NCBI GenBank assembly: GCA_019055375.1
Contig: JAHQIW010001423.1
Location: 434,001-498,000 of the forward strand
Reading direction: 5' to 3'
Source of the DNA: Parelaphostrongylus tenuis
Taxonomy: Eukaryota; Nematoda; Chromadorea; Rhabditida; Metastrongylidae
DNA: 64,000 nt
The position numbers and the translations under genes were made by a program. Position 1 is the first letter of the stretch; every line of letters begins with the position of its first letter. Below the pieces are notes generated by a model that worked only from the letters and a program-made list of their open reading frames with translations, was not told the origin of the DNA and ran no database searches. Below, piece by piece: positions 11,581 through 23,345 of this stretch.

Positions 11581-12307
11581 TCATATAGTACACCTTTTAC
11601 GAGAGTTGCGCAGCTCTTGAATCAATGTATGCCATACGTTTCGCAAAGAAAATCTCTTATTGTAAAAGCTGGGACATAAATAACTGAATCTGTTTTCTAC
11701 TCACATGACATCACTTCGTAAACACCATGTTGAAGTAAGCGATGAACGATTTTATGACAAATGTGTATCACACTTCTAGTTCCACTTTACCTATGGCGGT
11801 TTTATAACATATAACGTAGCAGAGTTTTCAATTATCAAACAAAGTCACCGTCGTAATATGCTAGAACGTTGCCTCTAGAAAAGCTGCTAAGGGACGATTA
11901 TTCATGTTGCTACTGCTATGTGTTTCCATAGAATTACATACATCTGCAGTAGCCAAACAAGATTGTATACGGATTTATGGATAATGAGCGAATGAGTGGA
12001 GCTCGGCCTTTGTAAAGTCAGTTAGAAAGGCAATTTGGATGTTAAAAGGTTGGGGAAAATCTGAGAAAACGCTTGCAATTTTTTTTTGGGTATCGGCCTT
12101 TTTTTGCGTTTTTGAGCTCATTTGAAAGCCCGTCTTCTTCCGCGTTGATTGGTATATAATTTGTCGACGACATAGTTGGCAAAATCACGGCGTACAGGTG
12201 GTTCAGAAAGTTTGACGAAGGTGAAGAAAGCTGAAGGGAATACAATTTTTTAGAAGTTTTTAATCGATACTCGAGTGTACAACTCTCTGTGTTTGGTGAG
12301 TTTTTCA
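11581..12307. other. No gene seen
   Basis: AT-rich. An 88-codon - strand frame (12308-12042) has no recognisable motif. Confidence 0.4.
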
Positions 12308-12500
12308 CTGGACATCGAGTGTAAAGCGTTCGTCGTCGCTAACTCTTAGTATGGGGACTGGAGCACCCACAGAGATTAGCAAAAGACGAGAAAGGGTAAC
12401 TGCCCGATTGACGAGATCGCAAGATCGAAACACGTGTATCGGGCTCTATAAGTCAGCCCTCATTGACAGATCACTGACATGCTTGGCTCAAAAATGATTG
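12308..12500. repeat. Foldback-family fragment
   Basis: Contains GAAACACGTGTATCGGGCTC and TATAAGTCAGCCCTCA, ending in TGCTTGGCTCAAAAATGAT. This is one arm of the foldback element seen complete at 19125-19490. Confidence 0.6.
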
Positions 12501-13012
12501 CAAGGCATAAGTTTTGTCTTTGTTCGGTTGTAATAGGTGCATGAATGGATGTTTTGCAGGCGTCTTCTAGAAACTTTTTCCTCAACCTATTACATGTGCA
12601 ACGTAAAGTTTTCAATGAGATCGCTCTTCCAATGTTATCAATTTCCCCTCATCTGCATCAGCTGCAAAATCTGCAATCAAGAAATTATATGAGATGATCC
12701 TGTGCACAAATACCAATCGATCATTTATAAGCAATTCAGTAGCCTAACTGGTAATGAAGGACTAGGCGATCTGATGATTGAAGAGTTTTCTGCACTTCAA
12801 AATACTTCACAAACTTGAAATACTTGATTAAGAGGAGAATTAAAATCTTTATTGATTGCACATAATTCTTGGTAATCAGCACAGGTTATGACAGTAGATA
12901 ATATTTTTACTAAACCATGCACGACAATACGATTTTACCCTATCTCAATTGTATTAGAGCAGAATGCTTTTACGATTCCCATTGTTTGCATTTTTCTTGA
13001 ACTCAAAAGAAT

Positions 13013-14671
13013 TCAATTTATTTTCATGTTCTTCCCTTTCTCCTTGCTAGCGTGCTCCTCTTTAAGCGGTTTTTTATCCATTTGCTATAAAAAAACAATT
13101 AAAGCACATAAATTATAATAATATGCAGAGCAACTGTTAATTCTCAAGAATAAAAGTATTGCTGAAGACAATAATTCAGAAGATAAGCATATGTCACGCA
13201 CATAAATCGAAAGATTTGTGATTTTTTCGCCAACGATTGCTATATGCTGCTCTGCTTTTCCTTCACACTCCTTTTTCTGTTTCTCCTTATGACTGCAAGA
13301 TTTTTGTTTATATATTTCGCCTCTAATGAAAACTTATGCAGAGGACTCAGGAGACGCACACTTTCTTGAATGGACTATCTTCCTCTTTAATCGAATCCAG
13401 ATCTGTTTTGATTTCATCCTGAAAATGTTTATTGATGAAATAAGAAAGCACTGAGTTACAACCTCTTGATTTTACAGAAATGTCTGTGTTATAAAAAGCC
13501 GATCATAACTGTACGTTCTTAATAGAAATCACCTCTGCTTTAATCGGCAAAAAATTGAATTGAAATGGTGATTTATTGCTTGGCTTTTTCTCTCTCGAAT
13601 TACCTGAATGAGAAGAATTTGTTTCCTGGGATTGCCAAGCGGTTGTGAAGGAAAATGGTGCTATAAAAAAAAAGCTCGCATAAAATACATAATTAGCTTA
13701 TGATTAGTTATCTGCCACAAATTCTATTCAACGTTCCAATTTGAGAGCAATTGATGAGAAACAAGCCGAAACAGAAGCGAAAGAAGGTTGGACCGAGCAG
13801 TGAAGAAAAAATAGATGAGGGTCACTAAAACAAGCAAAAGATGTTTTTGGGTAATAGCAACATTATGGGTAGTACTGTCAAATGGATAACTGCTCGAGCA
13901 TTGTGTGCGACACATTCCGCTCATGAGCCGCGATAAATCACTTTCTTTCTGATCGGTTGCAAAAGCATTTTCTTTAGGCGCCTTTTTTACTAGCATAGCT
14001 TTCTAAAATCGCTATTGAAGCGGTGAACATTCTCTGACTGGCAATTTACATTTGCATCGGGCTTGATCGATATCCAAATACATTAGCGTAGCCGTAAGAA
14101 ACATCGCGTAATGCACGAGGATTGGCTTAATCCCATAGTTATTCCGTGCAGAACTGGCTCCCAATCTGTCTGGTATATTTTCGACATTAATAGATGAACT
14201 TCCTCATGCTCACCGTTTTTAGTTGTATTGCCGCCGATTCCTTCTTCTGCACTTGCGCTGCTAGTGGGTTTCTTAGAATCGTTGCTTTTAAAGCACTGAA
14301 ATGATATAGATAAAAGGCATCCTTTGGTTTGACGCATTTTTTGACTTGAAAATCATATTGTGTCTGATATTTTCTGGCAAATCACTTTCTGTCTAAATGT
14401 TTTATCATGCATTGTCATTGTATTTTAAGCAGCTCGATATTCAGGAACTTGTATTACTTCCAAAAGTGTGTAAATTTGCAATCCATTCATGACTACTCAT
14501 TATGGAAGGAGTGGCAATAGCTCTGTTAACGACATTTTAGGCTGAAAAAGTGTAGCAAGTTTTGTTGAAAACAATAATTGAGTCGATATAGTTGTGGTGA
14601 ATTTCGAAAATTACCTGAAACATTAAGAATGTAGCTGTAGTACACAATCCGAATAAACAAAGAGTGAGCAC
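13013..14671 (-). pseudogene. Copy B of the lysine-rich family, start codon lost
   Basis: Inverted paralogue of copy A. Homologous exons: 14671-14615 (leader, but the ATG position is GTG), 14295-14214 (starts Cys-Phe-Lys-Ser), about 13650-13533, 13418-13360, 13292-13202 and 13084-13013 (ends KNMKIN, stop). Intron phases match copy A at every shared junction. Exon 7 carries a whole extra codon relative to A, an in-frame difference that suggests past coding constraint. No in-frame ATG exists upstream of the GTG before a stop. The segment holding exon 3 of copy A is missing, and no clear acceptor is seen for its exon 4. I infer a pseudogene, but a different first exon cannot be excluded. Confidence 0.55.
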
Positions 14672-14699
14672 TGAAATCTGGAAGTATCAAATTCACAAG

Positions 14700-15420
14700 C
14701 GTACTATCCTTGTGACCGGTGGTACTCTAACGCGAATAAGAAACTACGGAGCTTAGCGCCATCATGTTCCCGACCACCTTAGCACAAAATTTCGTGTGAA
14801 AAAAGCAGCGTTGTCTAAAATTGCAAGCTTAATATGTCTCAAATGCAACCTCATATATTCTAAATAGAATCAATTCAAGCGTAATTGATGTTCTTAAGTG
14901 TACATATTTGTGACGGCATAACAATTTGTTGTTGAATTCATAGAGAGATCAACAATCTCACGAATAGTTTAAAAAATCCCACTTACTTTAGAGCGCCACC
15001 CACTGGACGATTGGAGAAAGATCATAAAATGAATCCTACTACGCAAAAATTCTTCTTATACACCATACTATCTTATCACGTCAAAACATTTGTAATGATT
15101 TCCATCTCAAACGGTTGCATGTCATCGCATGTGATAATCTTCATCTCCGTTATCACCACCGTGATTAGCTAGAATAATGTCCATTTATTGGCCACTTTTG
15201 ATCGATTGCTTGTCCCGCCACTGCTATGTGTAATTCTGCAACAGATAGATTTGGATAAATCTTCCTCTGGTAAGCCGAAGGAAAAATAAATCGGCAATTA
15301 GAATGGCTTACAGTTAGAGAACGCGGGTGCATTACTAGATCAGTCAGATGGGGTGAAAGTCTGTCAGAGACATGAAATGTATGGATGCTTTGTGCCCAAC
15401 ATATAATTGCTCGCACGTGT
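14700..15420 (-). promoter_or_regulatory. Shared 5' flank of copy B
   Basis: On the - strand this is similar to 3560-4280 and 19690-20448, including AAACTATTCGTGAGATTG and a TAAGTGGGATTTTT block. It marks the breakpoint side of the inverted duplication. Confidence 0.55.
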
Positions 15421-15852
15421 GACTTCCAGTAGTTTGTTTTGACCGTAAAAGTTTTCCACAACAATTGTGGTGATCGTTAGTAGTTTTTATTATGGTGATA
15501 CAGCACATCCGATTGTCTAGAGAAAAGAGTTATCTTTTTAATCCTTGTCTCAATCTCGGCAAAATACTATTGCACTAAAAAGGGCTTATGGCTTGAAAAG
15601 CGTGACCGGTGAAGAGACACAGGAACCTAATCGTTTCGATGGATTGGCACCACACACAGTGTTCAGCATTGATCGTTCTATTCTAATTTTCATCGTTACG
15701 ACGGTTCTCGGATTCCCTCCAATTGATAACACTATGCCATTATCCATCTACATGGCTTTCATTGAAATGTCAAGTCGATGAAGGCCATACTCAAGTTTTT
15801 GTCTAGTTCAACCTAAATTATAAACAAACGATGAGTTTCAAAAAAAAAAAGA
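15421..15852. other. No gene seen
   Basis: A 78-codon + frame (15545-15781) has no recognisable motif or splice context. Confidence 0.35.
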
Positions 15853-16122
15853 ATGTTCGAACCTAAGCGAGGTTGGTACGCCAGGGCCATGCACGCGTGT
15901 TTCGGAGGTCTCGCCCTCCTCGTCAGTGACCCACGCCCCACATTAAGACCTGCATGGGCGTTGATGGCACAGTGTCATTGTACACTCCCTCACTTGTGCT
16001 CCTTCCTTGCTACAATGCAGGGCTTAATGTGGGGCGTCGATCATTGACGAAAAGGGCTAGACCTCCGAAACATGCGTATATGGCCCTGACGTACCAACCT
16101 CGCTTAGGCTTCAAGCACTCTT
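15853..16122. repeat. Foldback element, about 270 bp (family F1)
   Basis: The left arm (GAACCTAAGCGAGGTTGGTA through GACCCACGCCCCACATTAAG) is repeated as its reverse complement on the right (GCTTAATGTGGGGCGTC through CCAACCTCGCTTAGGC). The middle includes GGCACAGTGTCATTGTACAC. Both flanks have A-rich runs. Other copies or arms are at 16215-16372, 18205-18350, 30660-30760, 31140-31290, 31405-31636 and 33888-34330. There is no coding capacity, so a MITE-like non-autonomous element is likely. Confidence 0.8.
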
Positions 16123-16214
16123 TTTCTAAAATCATTTTGTTTGTTTATTGCAAGGTTTTGAAAACAGTCGATGTTATGGATCAACTTTGTTTCACCAGCC
16201 GAGATCCATCGACT

Positions 16215-16372
16215 GAGAAGTAGTGATGGCACAGTGTCATTGTACACTGTGCCTCCCTCTTTGCTACAATGCAAGGCTTAATGTAGGCGTGGGTCACTGA
16301 CGAGAAGGACGAGACCTCCGAAATACGCGTGTATGACTCTGGCGTGCCAACCTCGCATAGGCTTTTGAACAT
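16215..16372. repeat. F1 foldback fragment (one arm plus centre)
   Basis: Repeats GGCACAGTGTCATTGTACAC and GGTCACTGACGAGAAGG through GTGCCAACCTCGCATAGGC. It directly follows the complete copy, separated by about 90 bases. The A/T-rich tails after both (16123-16200 and 16373-16430) are also alike, so this looks like a tandem duplication that lost its left arm. Confidence 0.65.
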
Positions 16373-16446
16373 TCTTTTTCCAATTATTTTGAATGTTTAT
16401 TGCGATATTTGAAAACAGTCAATGTCATGGATTAAACAATGACTGT

Positions 16447-16747
16447 ATAAAGGGATGAAGGGTAAAGCTCTCGTCCTTGATCGATTCCATAAGGATTCAG
16501 CATGCATTGTGCAATTTTTGGCTCCGGTTGAAGCTATTGAACGCATTTCTGGCCCTTGTAATCATTCGCGGTATCCCCCCATTGTATCGCGTCAGTGCTG
16601 CTTATCCTCCCAGACAAGTCTGAGACCAGTCTAGCACCAATTTACCGACCTCGGAGGAATGGCTTGGTGAGTCGTGTGCGCGAATCGAACTATCGACCTT
16701 GTGTGCGACGCGGTGCACCTCTCTAACCACTGCGCAAAATACGCTCT
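16447..16747 (-). mobile_element. tRNA-derived SINE, older copy
   Basis: Same order of blocks as 7979-8282: GGTAAAGCTCTCG tail, CATGCATTGTGC, CTTATCCTCCCAGACAAGTC, GGCTTGGTGAGTC, then decayed B and A boxes near the right end. More diverged than the 30269 copy, with no clear target-site duplication. Confidence 0.7.
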
Positions 16748-18204
16748 AAATGATCAGTCAAACACCTCAATGAGTGTAACAGCAAAGAAATCACACACGA
16801 TGGCTTTGTAATTAAATGCTTGATGAGTCTTTTAGCCATAGTCATTTCTTATTTCCACTTTTCTTCAATAATATAGGGTGATTGGTTTGGGTTTCATTGA
16901 TGAAGAGTGTGATGAAAAGCGATATCATGGCGGAAGAGGAGGTTAGCTTATAATGAACATGGTCCTGATGGTGAGATGAATGGAAATGGACATTATGCGA
17001 CACAACTGCAGTGAGCACAAAAATAAGAGTGATACATTCATCAGTCATGTCATCATACAGCAACTATCACGCTTCCATTGCATTCTTTGGAGGCGGAAAA
17101 CGTCGACATCTAATCTGAGTTGTGTTCTTAGAGACCTCGAAATCAATAAGTCGTTCTAAATGCTATAAAAATGATGAAGAATTCTACTGGTTTGTCTTCA
17201 AAGCTGGCATCTCATACACAGAAGCAGTTCACAAGTGCAATTTCGTCTAGCAAGATGCGATTGTATTTCACAGTGTATCAGTTGCATCAGTAGATGATAG
17301 TATTTGCCGTTGACCATAAAAACGTAAAATTTTGTCTTCAGTTTCTGCAGAGCTTCATTCTAAAACCATCAAAATGAAACGGCATCTCATATCTCATGGA
17401 AAACAAACATATGTTTGGAGCGACTTAGTAAAGCCTTTTATATGAAACCATAGCAGTCTAAACTGCACAAGTACGCTAGTGATTGAGAAATTATCGTCAA
17501 CATCGCCAAAGTAGCATTGTGTGTCTTGTGTTGAATATATTTTCCTGACTAATTATCCTACTACGTCTCCCATCCGATTAATCATGCAGTTTACGCTTGC
17601 GGTAACTGAGTAATTCTCATGTGTTCACCTGCGGATTCTTGAGGAGTTAATGCCGGCTGTAATCAAAGACGTTTCAAACGTACAACCAACATGTGGACCC
17701 AGCTCTTGCTAGGTCTCTTATGAGGTTTTGATTTCTGAGATCAGTCGTTTTTTCTCCATCTATCGCGTTCTCCTTTAACATATGGTCTCCCTATTTTGCC
17801 TCATCAATGGTTATTTGTCACCGCATCTTTTGAAGATAAAATGTTGTTCATAAATGTGAACTACAAAGAACTATTTGGTGCCAGTTGATATTCTAGTTGG
17901 AATACCAAAGTTGCTTAGGTGCACCGTTTCCAGTTTTCATTAGTAGCATTTATGTTCCATCATCTCTCCTGTAAAGTAGTTTTCAGTGTGGGTGTTGGGG
18001 CACTGATTAAAGAGCGACAATGCTTAAACGTACGTATCTCTGACCTACCACTACTTGCGAAGAGGCTCTAAACATTCTCACAGACCACGTTGAATGTCTA
18101 AAGCGAGATTTATGACAATTAATGAGAGGTTTTCACAGAAAATTCCTTGCCTTTTCAAGGAATTGCTTAGTGACAATGTTGATGCAAAACAATTTCAAAA
18201 AGAA
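16748..18204. other. No gene seen
   Basis: About 1.4 kb of AT-rich sequence. No exon chain, repeat or RNA gene recognised. Confidence 0.4.
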
Positions 18205-18350
18205 TTTTGAAGAATAAGCGAGGATGGCACGCCACAGCCAAACACGCGTGTTTTGGAGGTCTCGCCCTCCTTGTCAGTGACCCACGCCCCACATTAAGCT
18301 CTTCATTGTAGCAAGGAGGGAGGCGTATGTGGTGAAGGCACAGTGTGCAA
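18205..18350. repeat. F1 foldback fragment
   Basis: One arm and centre: AATAAGCGAGGATGGCACGC, GGAGGTCTCGCCCTCCTTGT, CCCACGCCCCACATTAAGC and GTGGTGAAGGCACAGTGTGC. No matching right arm follows. Confidence 0.65.
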
Positions 18351-18759
18351 TGACATTACTCAAATGTCAAAAAATGATAAAACCATGATTTTCGGAATTT
18401 GGATTCAAATAGGAGAAAAGTACTTGTCATTATCCACAATGGTAATTGTTTGCTCTTCCTACACTTACAGCAGTTACAAACTACAATTACCTCTACATAG
18501 ACCTCTATCAGAGGTGTTTAGTTGTAAAAGATATGCTTTTGAGCTGCATTTTTGCAAGCAGGCGAAACAAATGCATAATGATGGCTGAAAGTTTGCTTTA
18601 TTTTAACAAGGATAGAGTATTACTGGTGAAAAATGCATGATTTCAGGTGAATCAGCCGCGATTCATTTCAGAAAACCTTCATGAAAAATTTACGTGTATT
18701 CTATTCTTTGTGTAATGATGGTAACCCTCTGATATATAAAGTTCATCCATAATTACCCA
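18351..18759. other. No gene seen
   Basis: Overlapping 64-81 codon + frames show no motif or splice support. Confidence 0.35.
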
Positions 18760-19010
18760 TAAATCACCTATGACGTCCAAGCGGCAGGAAAATATTTTAG
18801 GCGTGACATGTGATCTTCCTTTCGCTTTAACAGCGTTCTATGACAACCTATCAAAAAACCATTTGAGCTATCTAATGACCAGTAAAAGTTTAGTGAAGAG
18901 CCATATCGAAGCCTCTGCGAGCAAATCAAGCAAACTGAGTGTGAAACAAAATTTTATTTTCGCCGCTACAGCTTCACAAAGTTTTTTTCAAAATTGAACA
19001 TATCGCTGAA
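18760..19010. repeat. Degenerate tandem-unit repeat
   Basis: Contains AAAAACCATTTGAGCTATCT, AAAGTTTAGTGAAGAGCCAT and AAATTTTATTTTCGCCGCTA followed by AAGTTTTTTTCAAAATTG, the same order as in 2120-2410. Confidence 0.5.
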
Positions 19011-19124
19011 ATTGCACAGATGTAAGCTTTATAATGGTTATTGAATGTCTGAGATCAAATTTTTATCCATCGAGAAAAGCCATAGATTAGTCATGTACCA
19101 TATTTCAATGATCCTGGTAATTAT

Positions 19125-19490
19125 TTTTGAGCCACGCATGTCAGTGGTCTATCAAAGAGGGCTGACTTATAGAGCCCGATGCACGTGTTTCAACCTTGAC
19201 GGTCTCATCAGTTGGGCGGCATCCTTTTCGGTAAGCCAATCCTCTCGGGACGCTTAGTCCTCTATACTAAGAGTAGGCGATGACGAACATTTTACAATAT
19301 AAGTCCAGTGAATTTATCACTGAACAAAAAGTGTTGTACACTCGATTGTAGGGTACTGAGCGCCCCGATGGGATTGGCAAAGACGATTAGGGTGCCGCCC
19401 GAGTGATGCGGCAGTCAAGGTTGAAACACGTGTATGGGCTCTATAAGTCAGCCCTCATATAACAGACCACATGCTTGGCTCAAAAACGAT
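19125..19490. repeat. Foldback element, about 365 bp (family F2)
   Basis: The left arm GAGCCACGCATGTCAGTGGT...GGGCTGACTTATAGAGCCC...CAACCTTGACGGTCTCATCAG is mirrored on the right by GCAGTCAAGGTTGAAACACG...GGGCTCTATAAGTCAGCCC...CACATGCTTGGCTCAAAAA. Related to the larger elements at 36427-36950 and 59640-60170 and to arms at 12308-12500 and 23225-23345. Confidence 0.75.
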
Positions 19491-19689
19491 GTCAGCTTAT
19501 GAAAATTGGCGTAGGTATTTCTGCGCCTCTTCTCCAGTCGTACTCTCCATGCCATACACTTTTCTCAACTCCAGTAGTCTCTCGTCGAAAAGCAAAAATC
19601 AAGTGGGAAAATATCTCTCCTCAGACGAACTGCGATATGATGTCAGGATAAGATAGATCAATAAATGTTCACTAGAAATTTTGGGAAGA

Positions 19690-20448
19690 AGCTTTCACGG
19701 ACCAAACTGAACTGTTGGAAGTGCAGAATTACTGACAGTTGCATGCTGCACATGCAATATTCATACCATCTTCCTGACTAACCTAGTAGTGAATCAGCTT
19801 TAGCATCCGATAACTGCACGCCATTCTAGTTTCAAATTGAATTTCTCTTCGGCTTACCGTAGTAGAGTTTATCTAATATAAGATGAGACCTGGAGTAACA
19901 AGATGAACAGTTGTTCCACTGCGGTCGGTATATAGGCAGCATTCCAGCTTACCATGCGGTGATTACGTTTAATGAAGACGAAGTTTGCTATACGCAATGG
20001 TACGCCGCTCGAAGTGTTAGACAATATAAATGATAAGACGTGAATAGCTAAAACGGTATATAAGAAGGAATTATGCGTAGTATGGTTCATTTTATAATTT
20101 TTCTCTAGTCGTCTAGTAGGTGACGTTCTGAGGTAAGTGGGATTTTTGCAACTATTCGTGAGAATGTCGACCTCTCAATAGATTTAACAATGAATCCTTG
20201 TGCGTTCACAAATATATGGCTGCCGAAGACATCAGTAACCCTCAAAAAAAGTTAAATTATGAATTATGATGTCGTACTTATTACAAACCAAGTCCATACT
20301 TCTGAAAACCATTGCTTCAAAATAAATATTGTGTTTCTATGATCGAACGCAGACAAGCGGTAAGCCTTGGTAGTTTTCTTTTTCATGTCACATGAGCGTC
20401 GGTTGCAAAATTTACATGCTCCTAAATTTACGACTTTCAGAATTTAAA
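19690..20448 (+). promoter_or_regulatory. Shared 5' flank of copy C
   Basis: Similar to 3560-4280, including TCTCTTCGGCTTACC, GTAAGTGGGATTTTTGCAAC and CTATTCGTGAGAATGTCGAC. CGACTTTCAG ends 8 bases before the ATG at 20449, a good trans-splice acceptor. Confidence 0.55.
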
Positions 20449-22996
20449 ATGTTTACTCTTTGTCTATTCGGATTGTTGACAACAGCTACATTCTTAATAC
20501 TCCAGGTAATTTTTTGTCCTCTAATTCTCAGTTGACCCATCCCTTGTTTTCTCACAGTACTTACCGCAGTTTCTGATCTTGAAGTATCTTTACCAGAGCC
20601 GTTCTTATTTCTTCAATGACGAATGGTCATGAACATTTTGACCAATGAAAATACCGCTCACAAGTCAGAAATCTTTGCATTTTCTGCTACACAGAATATA
20701 ACGTGTGCCAAATGCCTATTGAACACATCCTGAAAATTTCCAAGTCAAAGAAATGCACGTTGTCAATGAACTTCTTCTATCTACATCATTTTAGTGCAGC
20801 AAAACAAACGAATCAGATAAAATACGAACTGTTTCTATAAAAGCAAATACTAAACACAACACCCCTTCACCTTCAGGTAAGTAAGAGGATGTTTTTTTCT
20901 CCTGCATCGAAAAATTCTTTTTACCAGTGTACTTTTCCTATCAAAAAGACTGGTAGCCAGTTTTCCACGTACTATGGAAGCATGTAGTGTATTTTTATCA
21001 CTATGGGATCGAATCAATTATCGTGTAGCGTTATAGCGCGTGATGTGTTTTGAACAATTTAAAGTTAAGTTAAACATACTGCTTGAAGAATCCTTGTAGT
21101 TTGATTATTGATTTCAGGAAGTGACGGCAGTAAAAAAAGCGATACACGAAAGAAACGACCTTTGAAGACACGAAAACAAGAAAGTGAGTTTTACGCCTCT
21201 GAAGAAAGAATGTGACACTCAACGACTTGATCGGTAGTCGTCATACTGTAATATCCATAATATTAATAAGATACGTTAATAACATCCATATACATCTTTT
21301 CGTTTAAAAGTCCTTCCCTACCCGCATCTATTTTTACTCAACGTGTGTTCCAGTTTTTTTGTTCTGTCACGCTTCTGGTCGTAATCGCTTTACTTACACC
21401 TTTCAATGCCGAATATAAATTTTGGAAGGGATTTAACCGTAAACAAATTAAGTACTGGATTTCGCACAATCTCTTTCGCATCTCGCCATCAAACACCTGC
21501 TGAGAGATGATTTGATGCCTTCATCCCAGACACAGTGAAGCGAGCGATCAATGAAGTGGAGACGTCGCTTTTGAGCTGGTTATAGTTTTTGACTTTCTTT
21601 CCCGCAAATGCTGCTTGAGGATGCGGAAGAGATGATTCCGATGGAGCAATGTCAAAGGTTACAAAAGTACCACTCGACAACAAGCAACTAGGTTACAAAG
21701 GTTAATAGGGTACAGTGGTCCAGCCCAGTTTCATATCTTCCGGGTCGACTTTGCAATATACGGGGCAGAGCGTTAACGGGAGAAAGACGACACAGTGGTT
21801 TTGGACGCTTCTCTTGCACTCTTGCGGCCAACTTCCAGGGTTGTCCTCTCAGACGTTGACATTGATTAGTTGCTTGTTGCCGAGTAGTACTCAAAATTGC
21901 ATGTTCTGCAAATCACAGAAATTCGAGAGTATTTTCCGAGCATGAAACTTGGGCCCTGGTTGGGCTAGCGGGTGCTTACTGCGAAGCAGCCGGTGGACGC
22001 GGTGAGTGTTGCTCTCGCAGTAAACACAGAATTCATTTCCAGTCATGAATGACTTGAGAAAATTCCGTTTGTGTGATCGAAATGGAAGACTTTCGCAAAT
22101 GATCACGCGTGCAGCGCGGTAGTTGTCGGTCAGTGCATGGGGTGTCCATCAAGGCATCACTGTGCGGTAGCCCAATTCATTTAGATGGCGGGACTTGAGT
22201 CTAAAGCCCCATGTCTATAACTGTTGGAGCGCTCTCCAACATATCACAGCTTTTTGGCATTGACTCAATTTCAGATGAAAAAATTAAATAAATAATAGTG
22301 GGAAAAATCATGAGGCAAGACAACTCTTAATCTAGTGGTCTTTTGAATGATTTTATTTCCTTTTTTTTCAGTCGCTTGATACGCACAACAAACATTCTCT
22401 CATTTAGAGGCCAAAAAAGAAAAGAAGCCGAGCAACACAATTTTCCAATTGAATCATTTGTTAGACAAAGTCGAGGTAATTTCTATTATCACCATAATGT
22501 ATTAATGAAAATACTACTACAGAAAAATTCTGCAGGACCAAATAGTAGTAACTCAGCGGTTTCTTACTCTTTCCATGAACATTTCTAGGACGATATCAAA
22601 ACTGATCTCAAATCGCTATCAGAGAGAGGTAATCCATTTAAGAAAGTGTGAGTTTTCTCAGTCCTCCGCAAAATTCCCGTCAGCAGCAAATTTCATAAAA
22701 TTTTTGCAGTTATGATGAAAAACAGAAGAAGGAATGTATAGGAAGAACAGAGAAGCATATAGCATATGTTGGTGAAAAAGAAAAAGATCTATCGATTTAT
22801 GTGCGTGACATGCGCTTATTTTCTGAAATATTGAATTTATCACTAATTTTATTATTCAGGATTATCAGATGTTTTACAGACTTACTCTATGAGCTTTCGT
22901 CTCTTTTCTTTACAGAATATGGACAAAAGAGCACTTCAGGAAGAGTACGCTGAAAGCATAAAGCGGAAGGACAAACAAAAAAATAAATTGTCTTAA
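20449..22996 (+). pseudogene. Copy C of the lysine-rich family, one-base frameshift in exon 2
   Basis: Exons: 20449-20505 (leader MFTLCLFGLLTTATFLILQ), 20796-20876, 21118-21183, 22408-22475, 22589-22647, 22710-22800 and 22916-22996 (ends KDKQKNKLS, stop). All junctions are phase-consistent with copies A and B except exon 2. Exon 2 is 81 bases here against 85 and 82, and meets a stop after 14 codons. One base missing near the GATAAATACG run would account for both facts. All other exons are open and very Lys/Arg/Glu-rich (SKKSDTRKKRP; AKKEKKPSN). Either this is a recent pseudogene or the base is a sequence error. Intron 3 carries a mariner relic. Confidence 0.55.
21485..22110 (-). mobile_element. 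mariner transposase relic, catalytic half
   Basis: Reading leftwards in shifting frames: LKSFMTGNEFCVYCES (first catalytic region, where family members have TGDE), PKFHARKILSNFCDLQ, then VQEKRPK, then APSESSLPHPQ, GKKVKNYNQLKSDVSTS and FWDEGIKS-like sequence. These follow the order of mariner transposases from the first Asp to the C-terminus. Stops and frameshifts make it dead. It is inserted in intron 3 of copy C. Confidence 0.75.
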
Positions 22997-23224
22997 GTTC
23001 AAGAAATATGCAAACAATAAACAACAGACGACCATTTTGCGACGAACGGATTTAAATTGGATCAGAAGATCATTAATGTATTTTGTTAAAAAAAGCTTGA
23101 CAATAAATGCTATCTGATGTCATAACCTATGTTGGCTACCAAAAATTATGGAACATAGAAAGAAAATTCTTAGAAATTTCCTTTCCAATCGAAAAAAAAA
23201 AACTTTGTAAAGTCTGGTAATGGT

Positions 23225-23345
23225 CTCTTGTACAGTCGACGTGTTTCGACCCTGCAGTCTCGTCAGTCGGGCAGAACCCGTCGTCTTTCAGTCTTTTTAA
23301 CCAATCCTCTGGAGAGTTCCTAATCTCTCTATAAAGTGGTAGCGA
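23225..23345. repeat. F2 foldback arm
   Basis: CGACGTGTTTCGACCCTGCA, TCTCGTCAGTCGGGCAGAAC, CCGTCGTCTTTCAGTCTTTT and TCTCTATAAAG match the arm at 59755-59850. Confidence 0.65.

Noticed and set aside
14083..14337. 84-codon - frame of copy B running past exon 2
   Set aside because: The frame is partly conserved in copy A, but all three copies keep a donor at the same place (GTGAGC or GTAAGT), so the extension is more likely intron.
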